Origin: an uncultured Clostridia bacterium
GTDB lineage: Bacteria; Bacillota; Clostridia; Oscillospirales; Acutalibacteraceae
Assembly: GCA_945221685.1 (NCBI GenBank)
Contig: CALYNN010000001.1
Span: forward strand, 1 to 44,555
Direction: 5' to 3'
Length of the DNA: 44,555 nucleotides
Made by a program: the position numbers and the translations under genes. Below are positions 22,386-32,700 of the stretch, in pieces (the first letter of the stretch is position 1; each line of letters begins with the position of its first letter). Under the pieces are notes generated by a model. That model saw nothing but the letters and a program-made list of their open reading frames with translations, was not told the DNA's origin and ran no database searches.

Positions 22386-25300
22386 TTAAGCTATGTTAAG
22401 CGCAGTGTAATTAATGTCGTTACCATAGATAGCGAGGAAGAATGTAAGGTCTGTTGAGTCAACGAGTGTATCACAGTTCAAGTCAGCATAAACATTATAT
22501 TCTCCACTATAGTAACCAAGGAAGAATGTAAGGTCTGTTGAGTCAACAAGACCGTCACCACTGTAATCGCAAACAACAAGCGGAATTGTAGCATCTGTTA
22601 CATCTGCATCACCTGCGAGAGTAACAGTTCTTGCTATCGCGGTTGTTCCGGTAACTGTAAGCTCTGTTGTGCCTGCAGGAACGGTTGCGGTAAATGTACC
22701 GTCGGAAGCAGAGGTTGCAACAACCTTGCCGTTTGCAACGATGCTAATACCGCCAACACCCTTGGTGTGGCTATCGCCTGTTACATCAGTAGCAACAACA
22801 ACTGTACCGCTAACTGTAATGCCTGTAGGAGCTTGCTTTGTAACTGACGGCTCAATTGTTACATCTCCATCAAGATTGATGTTGTACGGGAACTCGGTAA
22901 CGAATTTCTTTTCACCGTTTACGAACAGGTAGTTGAAGGTGTAGCCGTCTGCTACTGTAACACCAATAGAAACGGTGTCGCCCTTTTCGTAAGCAACAGG
23001 AGTTGTGTAGGCAACGCCGTCAACTGTTACGGTTGTGCCCTCAACAGGAGTTACTGTTACTGTTACTGCCTCGGAAGGAGTAAGAGCAATCTCTGCCGCC
23101 TGAAGAGCTGTATCAACAGAGTAGCAGGTTGAGTTCTGTGCTGTGTAAGAATCAGCAAGCTCCTTAGCGCCTGTTGTTGAATTTTCTACAAGCTCAACAT
23201 AATTAGCAGTCTTGTGTGCATAGGAAGCGCTGTTACCTGTTGTTGCAACATCAATTGCATTTGCAAGAGCAGTTACATAAGCATCCCATGATTTTTGTGA
23301 GTAAACGGTTGCGCCCTCGTTTACAAGGTTGCCGCTTGCATCCCAAGCACCGTATGCAGGAGCAACTGCCGAAGCAGTCTTGCTTACTGATGCAGGTGTT
23401 GCAACTGAGCCATCCTCATTATAGGTAGCAACAGTAGCTGTCATAGCGCTGTAAGGATTGCCTGAAGCGCATACAATCTCTGCCTCGAGCTGATCGCCGA
23501 GGTAACCTCTTTCAACAACCTTCGACAGCATAAATTCGTAAAGTCTTAAGTACTCACGAACCTGAACTGCAGAAAGTGAAGACTTGGTATGCATTGTGTA
23601 CTCAACGCCCTTAGCTGCAAGGTCTTTCATGAGCGAATATGCATCTGCAGGCCACATTTCTGTTTCCTTAGCCTCTTGGGTTTTTGGGTCTGTGTAGTTA
23701 ACGATTACGGAGAACTGTCTCTCTGCAGCCTGAGCAGCCTTAGTCATCTTATTGAAGGTAAGAACCTCAAAGTTGTTGTTGTTAAGGCCTGTTCTGGCTT
23801 CTGTAATCTTTGTGAAGAGTGATTCAGCAGCAGATGTGTCGATAAACTTGCTAACAACCTCATCAATAGTATAGGTGAGGAGGTCAACAGCCTGGGTATA
23901 AATACCACGGTTATCTTTGCTGCCAACTGTACCTTCGTTTTCAATAATCTTGTATTCGCTTTCAGGGAACTTACAAGCCCATGCATCCTCAGATGTGCAC
24001 TTGTCACCCTTTGCATCGAGATATACGAACTGAACCTGGTTGTAAAGACGATTACCCTTTGAATCAGTTGCCTGAACTTCGGTATTCTTCAACCACGGCT
24101 GGAGATATGTTTCGGTATCCCACACTGTTTCGTAAGCAACGGTGTTCTTAAGATGAACTGACTGATTGCCGTTTTCATCTGTTACAACAACGCACTGCTC
24201 ACCGCAGAAGCCCTTGCCGTTTTCATCAAGGTCAGCGGGAGTAAGCTCAACCGGTGAGTAGATAGGCATTGTGTATGCCTCATCGAAGTAGTAAGCAGCG
24301 TCCTCTTCATTGAGGAAGGCTTCTGCAAGTACCTTTGCAGGCATTGAAGCCTCGTCACCGTCCATGAACGGCATATAGCAAAGATCGCCGTATTCGCTTG
24401 TTGAAGTAGATGTTTTAGGAGCAAGATATCTGTTATCTGAAAGCTTAGCTGCGTTATCTACTGTAACAACTGCTGCCTCAGCTGCAAGAGCCGTAACGAG
24501 AGCATTCTTTGCCTGAGTCTGCTTAGCACTTGAGTCGGTAGCCTGGTCATAATCTGTAAAGTCAGAAGCCTCGTAGTTAGCAAGAAGCTTGGAAAGCTCT
24601 CTGTACTTTGTATCAACATTACCCTTTGATGTTGTATCTGCAACAAGGATTGTGCAGGGCTTGCCGGGGTTACCAACATCACCGATAAAACCGGTCTTTG
24701 ATGATGAGTAGCAAGCTACATTTACAGGATAGCTGCCTGCCTGAATTTTAGTCTCGTTATCGTAAGCAAAAAGCTGAACATACTGTTTTTTATCGCGGCT
24801 TACAATAGTAGACTTACCTGAAGGGATATAAAGACCGTCAACAGGACCTTTCATAGAGATAAGGCCAAGGAGGGTATCATATCTGTACGTATAGTACTTT
24901 TCTTTGAGTGCTATAAGACCAAACTTATCGTACTGAAGCTCTTCAAGGTAAGAACCGTTTGTCTGTAAGTAAATGTAATCATACAGATTTGTCTTTGTGT
25001 TAAGGTGGTAAGCAGCAATAATGCCTGCGTTCTTAGCCTCTTCAAGAGTAAATACATGACAAGGTCTCTGTCTGAAGTTTTTCTTCTGAGCATCGGTAAG
25101 TCCGTCAAGAACAGAAGCAATTTCTTCGCTTGTGAAGCCGACATTACGCTTTGCCGTTGATGAAGCATAGTCGGTTACAACTATTGACTGATAATTGGTT
25201 ACCCAATTATCACCGCCGTCAAGTGAGTAATCAAATGTACCGTACTTAATAAGGTCACCTGTTTCCTTATCGAATACAGGAATAGCGTTGGCATCTGTTA

Positions 25301-28300
25301 CGTTTACATAACCGGATGTGTCGTCGTTATATACTTCCTTTTTATCGTAGGTGTAGATACCGTCCATACCTTTGTCTGAGCTGTCGTTGTTATAGAAACG
25401 AACATAGTAGCCGTTGATAGCTGCCAGGTTAGTTGACTCAAGAACGAAATACTCAGGATAAAGTACATTAGTCTTATTACCGCCAAGGAAGGTGTCGCTG
25501 GTGAATGCGTTATAACCGTTTAAGGTTGTAGTCGAGTTAGCTGAGTCTGTTTCAAGACCTTGTGCAAGCATGTTGGCTCTGCCGGAAATACCCTGCGGAT
25601 ATACTGTATCTGCCCAAGATACATTCTTTGTAATGTACTTATAGCAGGTAGATGTAAGGTCTGAATAAAGAACAGTTCCGTCTGCAAGACAAATATCATA
25701 GGTAAAGATTACCTCGAAGGAGGTATCGGTACCTTGGTATGTTGTTGAAGCAGAAACTGTAAGGCTCTCCCAAGGAGCAACAAGTTTTGATGAAGGAGCT
25801 GTTACTGAGCAATTGCAACCGTCTTCATTATTGATAACTGCGCTCTTAACCTTGAGATAGTAGCGAGACTGCTGAACAATGTTGCCGTTGTCCATACCGT
25901 CGATATAAGCATTGTTAATACCTGTAGAGTTATTAGTAATAGTAACATCTGAGGTATATGTGGAGCCTGAAGTTGCACCTGTTACTGTCGGAATAGCAAA
26001 TTGAGATGTAGCAAGCTCAAGTGCATGGTCACCGATATTCTTGATAGCTTCGGGAATGAAGCTCTGAACAGCCTGAAGTGCGAAGCAGATACCGCGGAGA
26101 ATTGAATCCGGATATGTTTTTACACCGCTTGTGCCGTAGCCTGAGAATTCTACAAAGTTATCTACAAGCTTTTGAAGAGCACCGGCTTTGCCGTTGGAAG
26201 CACCGACAATCTGAGCCTTATGGAACAAGTCATCAAACGGATGGAGTGATGAATATGTTACTTTGCCGTCTGCTTCGGAACGAGTAACTCTTGTTGCAAT
26301 TGTTGTATAGCCCTGACCGGTGTAACGAGCACCGAACAAGCCGTTAATTAAATCTGCAAGGAAGTTGTAGATTGTAACAACAATTGAATCATTTTGAATC
26401 GGCTGTGAAGCAATAATTGAAAGCAGCTTGTAAAGGAAGTTTGAAACGCCGTACATACCGCTTGAATGGATTGAATTATCGCCGATTTCAAGTACGCCGA
26501 GAACGATATCGTTCCAGATAAGGTCTTCTGAGTTGAATGCCTTATTCGGTGTACCTGTAGAATCGAAGCCGTACTGAAGACCGCCGAGCATAGGCATAAG
26601 CTTGTTAGCAATAGTATCAATATTCTGCCAGATAGTCTTATCTGTAGTAATAGTGCTATTACCGTTTGAAGCGTCGCAGGCACCGAGAAGAGCGCCAACG
26701 CCCATTGATCTGTTGCCGTCCTTAACTGCATAGTCGCCGCCGTAGTAGCAAACTACTGAATTAAGAAGGTCAAGAAGTGTTGATTCATCGTTAACTGCTC
26801 TGTCGTAAACATCCCAAGGCTGACCGTCTGCACCGTTAACAGGTACATAGCCCTGCATTACATAAGATACGGCGTCACGAGCCATAGGAAGAAGTGTTCC
26901 TTCGAGAGTAGCAACAATCTTTGTAACATTGCCTTCTGCATCCTTATTAAAGGTTGCAAGAACATTATAATCCTTATCAGGAAGGATGTATGAGAGATAT
27001 TCTCTTAAGCATACAAAAGCAACTGCCTCTGCATCCTTACAAGCATCCCAATCTTCATGATGGATAACTCTCTCAAGGCTGCCTTTGCCAAGGTCAATCT
27101 GGCCGATGCAGGCAATAAGCATAGGTATCATAGCTGCCTCAAGTGTTTGCTCGGAAAGATTTGCTCCCTCGCCTTTCTCGATGTAGAATGCCTTGAGGAT
27201 ATTTGCGTCTGTTGCATCGGCAACATACTGAATAACCTTAAGAGCGTTTGCTACGAGAGTAGAGGTGATAGTTCTGATTTGAGCATCGCCAATAGTAGCC
27301 ATATTACCGGTTGTTGCCAACTTAGGCATTGTGCCGTTGATATTTGCTCTTGTTGGGAACAAATCATTAACTACTGCTACAAGGCAATCGTTAAAAGCGG
27401 CTGCCATTGATGAGTAGTTAGCATAACTATTTTCGAAGAATTCATCGATTTTCGGAGTACCGAGCTGCAGGAAATACAGGTTGATAGGACCTGTCTGCAT
27501 ATTAAAGTAGTAATCGGCAAGCGGGCTGTATCTGAGCTTATTGAAGAGAGTTGTTTCATCAATATCAGACCATTTACCCTTTGAATCAGCAGCTGCTGTG
27601 CGGTCAAATTCATAGTTATGCTGTACCCAGCTCTTGAACTCGTTAGCGTCTGCAGCGCCGTAATCAGCGTAAACTGCCTCGAACCAAGCCTCTACCTTTT
27701 CAGCTGAATAGTCAACTGTAGGATTGCCGGTCCAAGAATTCTTGCTCTGTCTGCTTAACCAATAATAATATTCGTTATCGAAATTGGAGCCGTGTCCGCG
27801 TTCAACATTGTTGTTAACATGAACAAGCTTAATGGTATCCTTGAGAACTGTATCCCAAGCCATCTGAAGAGCTCTAAATCCGAAATCGAACAGGCTGTCT
27901 CCTACGGAAAGAGTAATCATTTTTGTGCTTTCTGTAGCAAGACCGTTTTCATCCGGGCTGCCGTAAGCGAAAAGTAAAACATTCTGATAGTTTCCGTCGT
28001 TATCAACGAATTCATCTGAATAAACAAGATTCGGGTCATAGCCGAGAGCACCGGCAGCAGTTTTGTAGTTAACTTTTTTATCTGTCATGTACTGCTTAAT
28101 CTCTGCATAACGAGTTGCAGAGTTATCCAGAACATCAGTCTTTGTTGCCTTATCGGTATAGCTTTGATCATATGTTACGAGAACGCTGATCTTGTCAAGA
28201 AGCTCTGTTGTCAGCTTTTCAATAAGCTCATCGTCATAAACCCATGTAGCTGAGCCGTTGTTGAAAGCAGTAATTTCATCCTCTGTGTACCACTTGGTGT

Positions 28301-29030
28301 AGTTGAAAATGAGAGCCTGGGCGATATTGTAAATCAAATCTGACTCATAGCCGTCTTTACAACCAAGAAGGTTGCCTATCATACCGTAAACATCAAGTTT
28401 TACAAAGGTACCGAGTGTACCGAGTGTAAGGTCGCCTCTGAGAATATCACCGATAGGATCGTAGCCTCTGCCCGTATTATTATTGTATGTAGAGAAGTTA
28501 TTCTGCAAAATACCGAGAACGCCTCTGATAATATCGCAGGATGATGTATTGCTTCTTCTCATACCTTCTGTAGGCGAAAGGTCAATTTTACCGAGTGTAC
28601 CAACAAGTCCGCCCTTGCTCTTTAAAAGTGAGTTTACACTTTCAAGAGTTTCAAGAAGTTCGTCAACGCTGTGGGTATATACCTTGATAGAAGCAGAAAG
28701 AACTACAGGAACATCAAGGTCGATGGTTCTATTGGCCTTGTTATATGAATAGATACCGCTTGTAGGAAGCTTTTCTGAAAGCAGTCTGTCGATAACAGGA
28801 CCGTATTCCTTGAGCATTACATCTGCATAGTCAAGAAGTGCAGTAGCTGTCTGCTCGTCGGATAAAACTTTCCACGCAAGGCTGTTGTACTCAACATCGC
28901 TGTCGTTGTACTTAACATCGTTGGACGCACCAAAGGCTGTAAGCACACCGGTGAAACAAGTTAACGCCATAACTACTGCCATAAACAGAGCAAGCAGCTT
29001 GCGCGAAAACTTTTTAGTTTTTGTTTTCAT
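22386..29030 (-). CDS. Giant secreted helical dockerin protein
   Basis: 2214 aa from ATG 29030, with GGAGG eight bases upstream and a signal peptide (RKLLALFMAVVMALTCFTGV); an in-frame extension to 29096 lacks a ribosome binding site. About residues 35-1010 are mostly amphipathic helices rich in Leu, Asn, Asp and Tyr (LLETLESVNSLLKSKGGLVG, MYGVSNFLYKLLSIIAS), without a recognised enzyme motif. About 1015-1150 is Ig-like. Mixed and FIVAR-like helical segments follow (YRELSKLLANYEASDF; YSQKSWDAYVTALANAID), then a beta domain (about 1980-2050), a carboxypeptidase-regulatory-like domain (about 2065-2145) and a dockerin (about 2150-2205) with two F-hands sharing VDSTDLTFFL. The last two domains match the C-terminus of the 358-aa protein. 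Probably a dockerin-borne adhesive or spacer protein. Function unknown. Confidence 0.92.
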   Translation of the reverse strand: MKTKTKKFSRKLLALFMAVVMALTCFTGVLTAFGASNDVKYNDSDVEYNSLAWKVLSDEQTATALLDYADVMLKEYGPVIDRLLSEKLPTSGIYSYNKANRTIDLDVPVVLSASIKVYTHSVDELLETLESVNSLLKSKGGLVGTLGKIDLSPTEGMRRSNTSSCDIIRGVLGILQNNFSTYNNNTGRGYDPIGDILRGDLTLGTLGTFVKLDVYGMIGNLLGCKDGYESDLIYNIAQALIFNYTKWYTEDEITAFNNGSATWVYDDELIEKLTTELLDKISVLVTYDQSYTDKATKTDVLDNSATRYAEIKQYMTDKKVNYKTAAGALGYDPNLVYSDEFVDNDGNYQNVLLFAYGSPDENGLATESTKMITLSVGDSLFDFGFRALQMAWDTVLKDTIKLVHVNNNVERGHGSNFDNEYYYWLSRQSKNSWTGNPTVDYSAEKVEAWFEAVYADYGAADANEFKSWVQHNYEFDRTAAADSKGKWSDIDETTLFNKLRYSPLADYYFNMQTGPINLYFLQLGTPKIDEFFENSYANYSSMAAAFNDCLVAVVNDLFPTRANINGTMPKLATTGNMATIGDAQIRTITSTLVANALKVIQYVADATDANILKAFYIEKGEGANLSEQTLEAAMIPMLIACIGQIDLGKGSLERVIHHEDWDACKDAEAVAFVCLREYLSYILPDKDYNVLATFNKDAEGNVTKIVATLEGTLLPMARDAVSYVMQGYVPVNGADGQPWDVYDRAVNDESTLLDLLNSVVCYYGGDYAVKDGNRSMGVGALLGACDASNGNSTITTDKTIWQNIDTIANKLMPMLGGLQYGFDSTGTPNKAFNSEDLIWNDIVLGVLEIGDNSIHSSGMYGVSNFLYKLLSIIASQPIQNDSIVVTIYNFLADLINGLFGARYTGQGYTTIATRVTRSEADGKVTYSSLHPFDDLFHKAQIVGASNGKAGALQKLVDNFVEFSGYGTSGVKTYPDSILRGICFALQAVQSFIPEAIKNIGDHALELATSQFAIPTVTGATSGSTYTSDVTITNNSTGINNAYIDGMDNGNIVQQSRYYLKVKSAVINNEDGCNCSVTAPSSKLVAPWESLTVSASTTYQGTDTSFEVIFTYDICLADGTVLYSDLTSTCYKYITKNVSWADTVYPQGISGRANMLAQGLETDSANSTTTLNGYNAFTSDTFLGGNKTNVLYPEYFVLESTNLAAINGYYVRFYNNDSSDKGMDGIYTYDKKEVYNDDTSGYVNVTDANAIPVFDKETGDLIKYGTFDYSLDGGDNWVTNYQSIVVTDYASSTAKRNVGFTSEEIASVLDGLTDAQKKNFRQRPCHVFTLEEAKNAGIIAAYHLNTKTNLYDYIYLQTNGSYLEELQYDKFGLIALKEKYYTYRYDTLLGLISMKGPVDGLYIPSGKSTIVSRDKKQYVQLFAYDNETKIQAGSYPVNVACYSSSKTGFIGDVGNPGKPCTILVADTTSKGNVDTKYRELSKLLANYEASDFTDYDQATDSSAKQTQAKNALVTALAAEAAVVTVDNAAKLSDNRYLAPKTSTSTSEYGDLCYMPFMDGDEASMPAKVLAEAFLNEEDAAYYFDEAYTMPIYSPVELTPADLDENGKGFCGEQCVVVTDENGNQSVHLKNTVAYETVWDTETYLQPWLKNTEVQATDSKGNRLYNQVQFVYLDAKGDKCTSEDAWACKFPESEYKIIENEGTVGSKDNRGIYTQAVDLLTYTIDEVVSKFIDTSAAESLFTKITEARTGLNNNNFEVLTFNKMTKAAQAAERQFSVIVNYTDPKTQEAKETEMWPADAYSLMKDLAAKGVEYTMHTKSSLSAVQVREYLRLYEFMLSKVVERGYLGDQLEAEIVCASGNPYSAMTATVATYNEDGSVATPASVSKTASAVAPAYGAWDASGNLVNEGATVYSQKSWDAYVTALANAIDVATTGNSASYAHKTANYVELVENSTTGAKELADSYTAQNSTCYSVDTALQAAEIALTPSEAVTVTVTPVEGTTVTVDGVAYTTPVAYEKGDTVSIGVTVADGYTFNYLFVNGEKKFVTEFPYNINLDGDVTIEPSVTKQAPTGITVSGTVVVATDVTGDSHTKGVGGISIVANGKVVATSASDGTFTATVPAGTTELTVTGTTAIARTVTLAGDADVTDATIPLVVCDYSGDGLVDSTDLTFFLGYYSGEYNVYADLNCDTLVDSTDLTFFLAIYGNDINYTALNIA
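22435..22547 (-). repeat. 29-base direct repeat in dockerin coding region
   Basis: Identical 29-base copies at 22435-22463 and 22519-22547 (84 bases apart) contain aatgtaaggtctgttgagtc and encode the VDSTDLTFFL core of the two F-hands. The same core in the 358-aa gene has drifted, so this pair is recently duplicated or kept alike by gene conversion. Confidence 0.9.
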
Positions 29031-29188
29031 CCATTTTACCTCCATTTTGGAATTCTTTATGAGTGTAGAAGCACCCGTGCCCAAGCCGTGTTTCAAAATC
29101 TCTGACCATCAGGCAATCTGAGTTAGATTAGTGGCGAAAATGCCCCACAGCTAAAAAAGGGCGCAAAGGGCTCTATTAACACAAGTAG

Positions 29189-29217
29189 ATTATCACACAA
29201 AAGGCAGAAAAAGTCAA
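29189..29217 (-). promoter_or_regulatory. Promoter of the 2214-aa gene
   Basis: Minus strand TTGACT (29217-29212), 17-base spacer, GATAAT (29194-29189), about 160 bases before the start codon. The leader in between (29031-29188) shows no obvious strong fold. Confidence 0.8.
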
Positions 29218-29219
29218 TA

Positions 29220-29236
29220 CTCTTACTTAGTAAGAG
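29220..29236. promoter_or_regulatory. Operator-like palindrome
   Basis: CTCTTACT-T-AGTAAGAG is a perfect 8-bp inverted repeat with a one-base centre. It lies two bases upstream of the -35 box of the 2214-aa gene promoter, where an activator or an upstream repressor would bind. It lacks a T run in the transcribed direction, so a terminator is unlikely. Confidence 0.6.
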
Positions 29237-29593
29237 GACTTTTTTGGCAAACTGTCCAAAAACGACCTGAAAATTTTTTGCAAAACAACGAAAATTTACA
29301 TTTTATTAACAAATTGTTTTCGCTGAATTTACAATATATTGTGTTTGGCAAACAGGGTAAAGCACAAGCGCTTTACATTGAATTGCGTTTTGTAATGCCG
29401 TTTTGCTTTACAGGAAAAGGAGATGATAATAGACATATTTTCGATTTGTTTCTATTTACTCCGGAACGGAAAAAGCAAAAATTTGCGCCTTTTTGCCTTC
29501 AAAAGCCGAAGCATTTTTATAGTTTTTCAGCGCCGTTTTTCATCAAAAATTTCTCACTTATTAACAATTTGTTCAAAATTTTGAAAAAAGGTA
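29237..29593. other. AT-rich intergenic stretch between giant genes
   Basis: No gene is supported here. It contains a GTAAAGC/GCTTTAC inverted repeat (29357-29363, 29370-29376) and two AACAAATTGTT or AACAATTTGTT near-palindromes (about 29310 and 29564) that could be protein-binding sites. A 50-codon reading frame after AGGAGATG at about 29418 has the start too close to the ribosome site and AT-driven composition. Confidence 0.5.
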
Positions 29594-29622
29594 TTGACTT
29601 GCCCACTATTATTTGGTATAAA
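29594..29622 (+). promoter_or_regulatory. Promoter of the 2808-aa gene
   Basis: TTGACT (29594-29599), 17-base spacer, TATAAA (29617-29622). It gives an untranslated leader of about 170 bases before the start codon at 29798. Confidence 0.8.
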
Positions 29623-29675
29623 TATATTGTATTTGTTCGTGCGTGCGTGGATTACTGCGCCCAAAAACACGAAAA

Positions 29676-29715
29676 TTGTGTATAAACTGTTAACAAATTT
29701 ACGGTTAATACACAA
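29676..29715 (+). other. Inverted repeat in leader of the 2808-aa gene
   Basis: TTGTGTAT (29676-29683) pairs with ATACACAA (29708-29715) around 24 bases. It sits in the transcribed leader, so it could be an RNA hairpin or a DNA operator; no T run follows. Confidence 0.5.
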
Positions 29716-29797
29716 TATACTGTTGAGGGCCGGCATACCGCCGCGTATATATAGCGAATTCACATTCGTTAAATCATATGTAAAGGAGAGAAAAATT

Positions 29798-32700
29798 ATG
29801 AGAACGAGCAAAAAACTACTCAGCTTTTTCTTAGCTGTAGTAATGGTCATCACCACCTGCTCTGTCGGTTTTACTGCTTTTGCGCAGGATAACAGCAGCA
29901 GCATCTGGAAGACCGGGTGCGATGCGGACGACGCATTCACCACTCTCAACGGCTTAGCCGATGAGTTGCCGCAGCTTCTTATGGGTATCGATGCGCTCAG
30001 CGCGTACATTGCCGACCCGGTTTACGAGAAGTATGCGAAGGCTGACGGTAAGACAGCAGCAGATCTTACCGCCGCAGAAAAAACTGCTATTGCCCAAAAG
30101 GCAACACTGCAGGATGTACTTGGATGTTTGCAGCCGATGCTTACAGGCATGCTTTACAGCCAAAGCCAGGACGCTTTCCTGACATGGCTTGCAGACAAAT
30201 ATCCGGCGTACTCAGCCGCAGCTAAAAAGAGCTACGGATTCGATTATCTTAACGATAACGGAGACAACGCTCTCAGCTTTTATCAGCTGATTATGCTTTG
30301 CGACAAATACAAGAGTGTCGACGACTCAGGCACTCTTGCAGAATGGTATGACAAGCTTGTTGAGCTTGCAAGGCTCTATCCCGAGCTTTACCTTCAGGAC
30401 CAAGCCGAAAACGATATCGTTGAGGGTATTGCGGAGCAAATCAGAGGCCATGTTACTCTTCAGCCAGGCGGAAGCACAAACGCAGATGACTACACATGGT
30501 ACAACGCAACACTTTACGACTTAAAGAATTTCAGCTTTGATTTCGGAGACAATGCTGCTCTTGTTCAAAGGAAGATTGACCAGTGGAACGCAAGATGTAC
30601 TGCAATCGGAAGTCCGTTTAAGGCTGCTGATTTCGGCGAGTATATTTACTACGCAAAGGGCATTGGTTATACTCTTTCGAGCCACTATGTTTCCGAATAC
30701 TTCAAGTCAATCAAAACTGCCGGCGACACCATTACATACAAGGGTACCGCAGACATTTACGGCAGGGGCGCAGTAGATTACAACATCACTGACGAAATCA
30801 CTTTAAGCAACTACTCAGACCTTTTGAGAGACGCTACTCTCGAAGCTGCAGGCTGTGATAACGCTCTTGACTACCTTGACCCTGTTCCCGACTACACCGA
30901 TGAAATCAACAATCTTAAGGCCCAAAGAGAGCTCGCCTCCGCAAAGGCAGCCGAATTGACAGAGTCATATAGCAATGGTAAAGGTGGCGACACCGAGGGA
31001 TACGAGGCTCAGGTTGAGGCAATCAAAACCTACTACTATGAACAGGCAGCGGCCCACAAGGCTACATACGAAAACAGTATTGTAGGAGCTACTACGGCTG
31101 CTATCAGAAGAGCGCAGACCACATATAGAAACAATATGAACAAGCTGAACAAGGCTGTTTATAATCCTAATTCAGATAAGCCTGTTGCTACTGCTTCTTC
31201 ACCGTACTATGTACTCACTAATCCAACAAAGGAATTTGACGACTACATTGCAAACGGCACACTTCACACACTGATGAATGCCTCTCAGCTTGGTACTCTC
31301 AACAACAAGTACGCAGAGGAAATTGCAGTAGTTAAGAACTACCCTGCATATCCTGCAGCAGGCTCCTTTAAGCCGATTTCCGTATATGACAGTGAAATCG
31401 CAGAGCTTGAAGCAAAGCAGGAGGCAGCTAATTCAGGTGCAAGAAGCTTTACAGAGGAATACGCTCAGTCATTTATGAAGATGCAGGCTGACAAATTCTT
31501 CGCCGAGCAAATTATCTACAACGGTTCAGACAGAATCGGTAACTCAAAATACTATCAGTCAATCCTTAACGGTATTGTTATTGAAAACAGCAACGCAACA
31601 ACGGTTGCAGATGTTGACGAGCTTGCAGCAGCTAAAATGCCCGAGGGCAAGGCTACCTGCCAGCTTACCGATGAGGAAATCGTTGAATTCGGTACTGTAA
31701 TCAGCTCAACAGCCGGCTACCTTACCAGCGACTACTGGATTGACGGTGAGCAGACAATGACCGAAGGCTCTCAGGCAGGCAAAACCTTTACTCTTCCCGA
31801 GTCCTTGCTTGGTACATCAGTTGCAAAATACTTCTATGCAGTTGACAGCACCAGAACCTATGAGACAACAGAACACCGTCTCGGTCTTTACGCTGCATTT
31901 AAAGACAATGATAAGGACGCTATCAACAAGTATTACAAAGAGGCTTACGACTATGCGCGCTCCGAGGCAGCCCGCGATGTTATGATTGCAACAGGACTTG
32001 TAAGCGATGTTTCATTCAGAAACAGCTCAACAGGTCTTTACGACATAATTGATGTTGAAAGCTTTACCGCTGCTCAGCAGGAAAAGGCACTTGCAGCAAT
32101 AGAAGCTAACAGCGGTGTTGTTCTTACTAAAGAGCAGGAGGCTGTTTTAAAGGCTGACTACACAACTCCTCTTTATGATGCGTTGGGCACAGTTGTTCTT
32201 AACCAGCTTCTTAACGACATTATCGTAAATGCTCTAACCGACCCGAACCTTATCGGACTTGGTCAAAGCATTGAAGATATGGTAAACGGACTCCTTGTTA
32301 CAAAGATTAACCTTAACGATGTTGTTACAGACATTTGGGCAGACCTTATGAAGTCGCCTGTTGAAACAATCATAAACCTTCTTCCTACTCTTACAGTATT
32401 GCTTGACGAGGTTCTTGCTCCGATATTGTTCAACAAGAGCGGCGATGTTTACAACGGACTTCTTGACGGTCTTTGCGATGTTATCGGTTCGGCAAACTAT
32501 GGCTCATACATCGGTATGTCAACAATTTGCTTCGACCTTAACACAATACTTCCAAATCTTATGCACTGGTTAATGGGCGATACCGATTACGCAGGCATTA
32601 CATACTGGAACAACGGTGCAGATAAGACCGTAATGCTTCAGCAGAAGCCGTTGAGCGGTGCAGCACAGACTGTTGTTTACAACAAGTCAAATGTTCCTAC

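Noticed and set aside
29422..29584. Small gene after AGGAGATG between the giant genes
   Set aside because: The start touches the ribosome site with no spacing, the codons follow AT-rich composition, and the frame ends inside the promoter area of the next gene.
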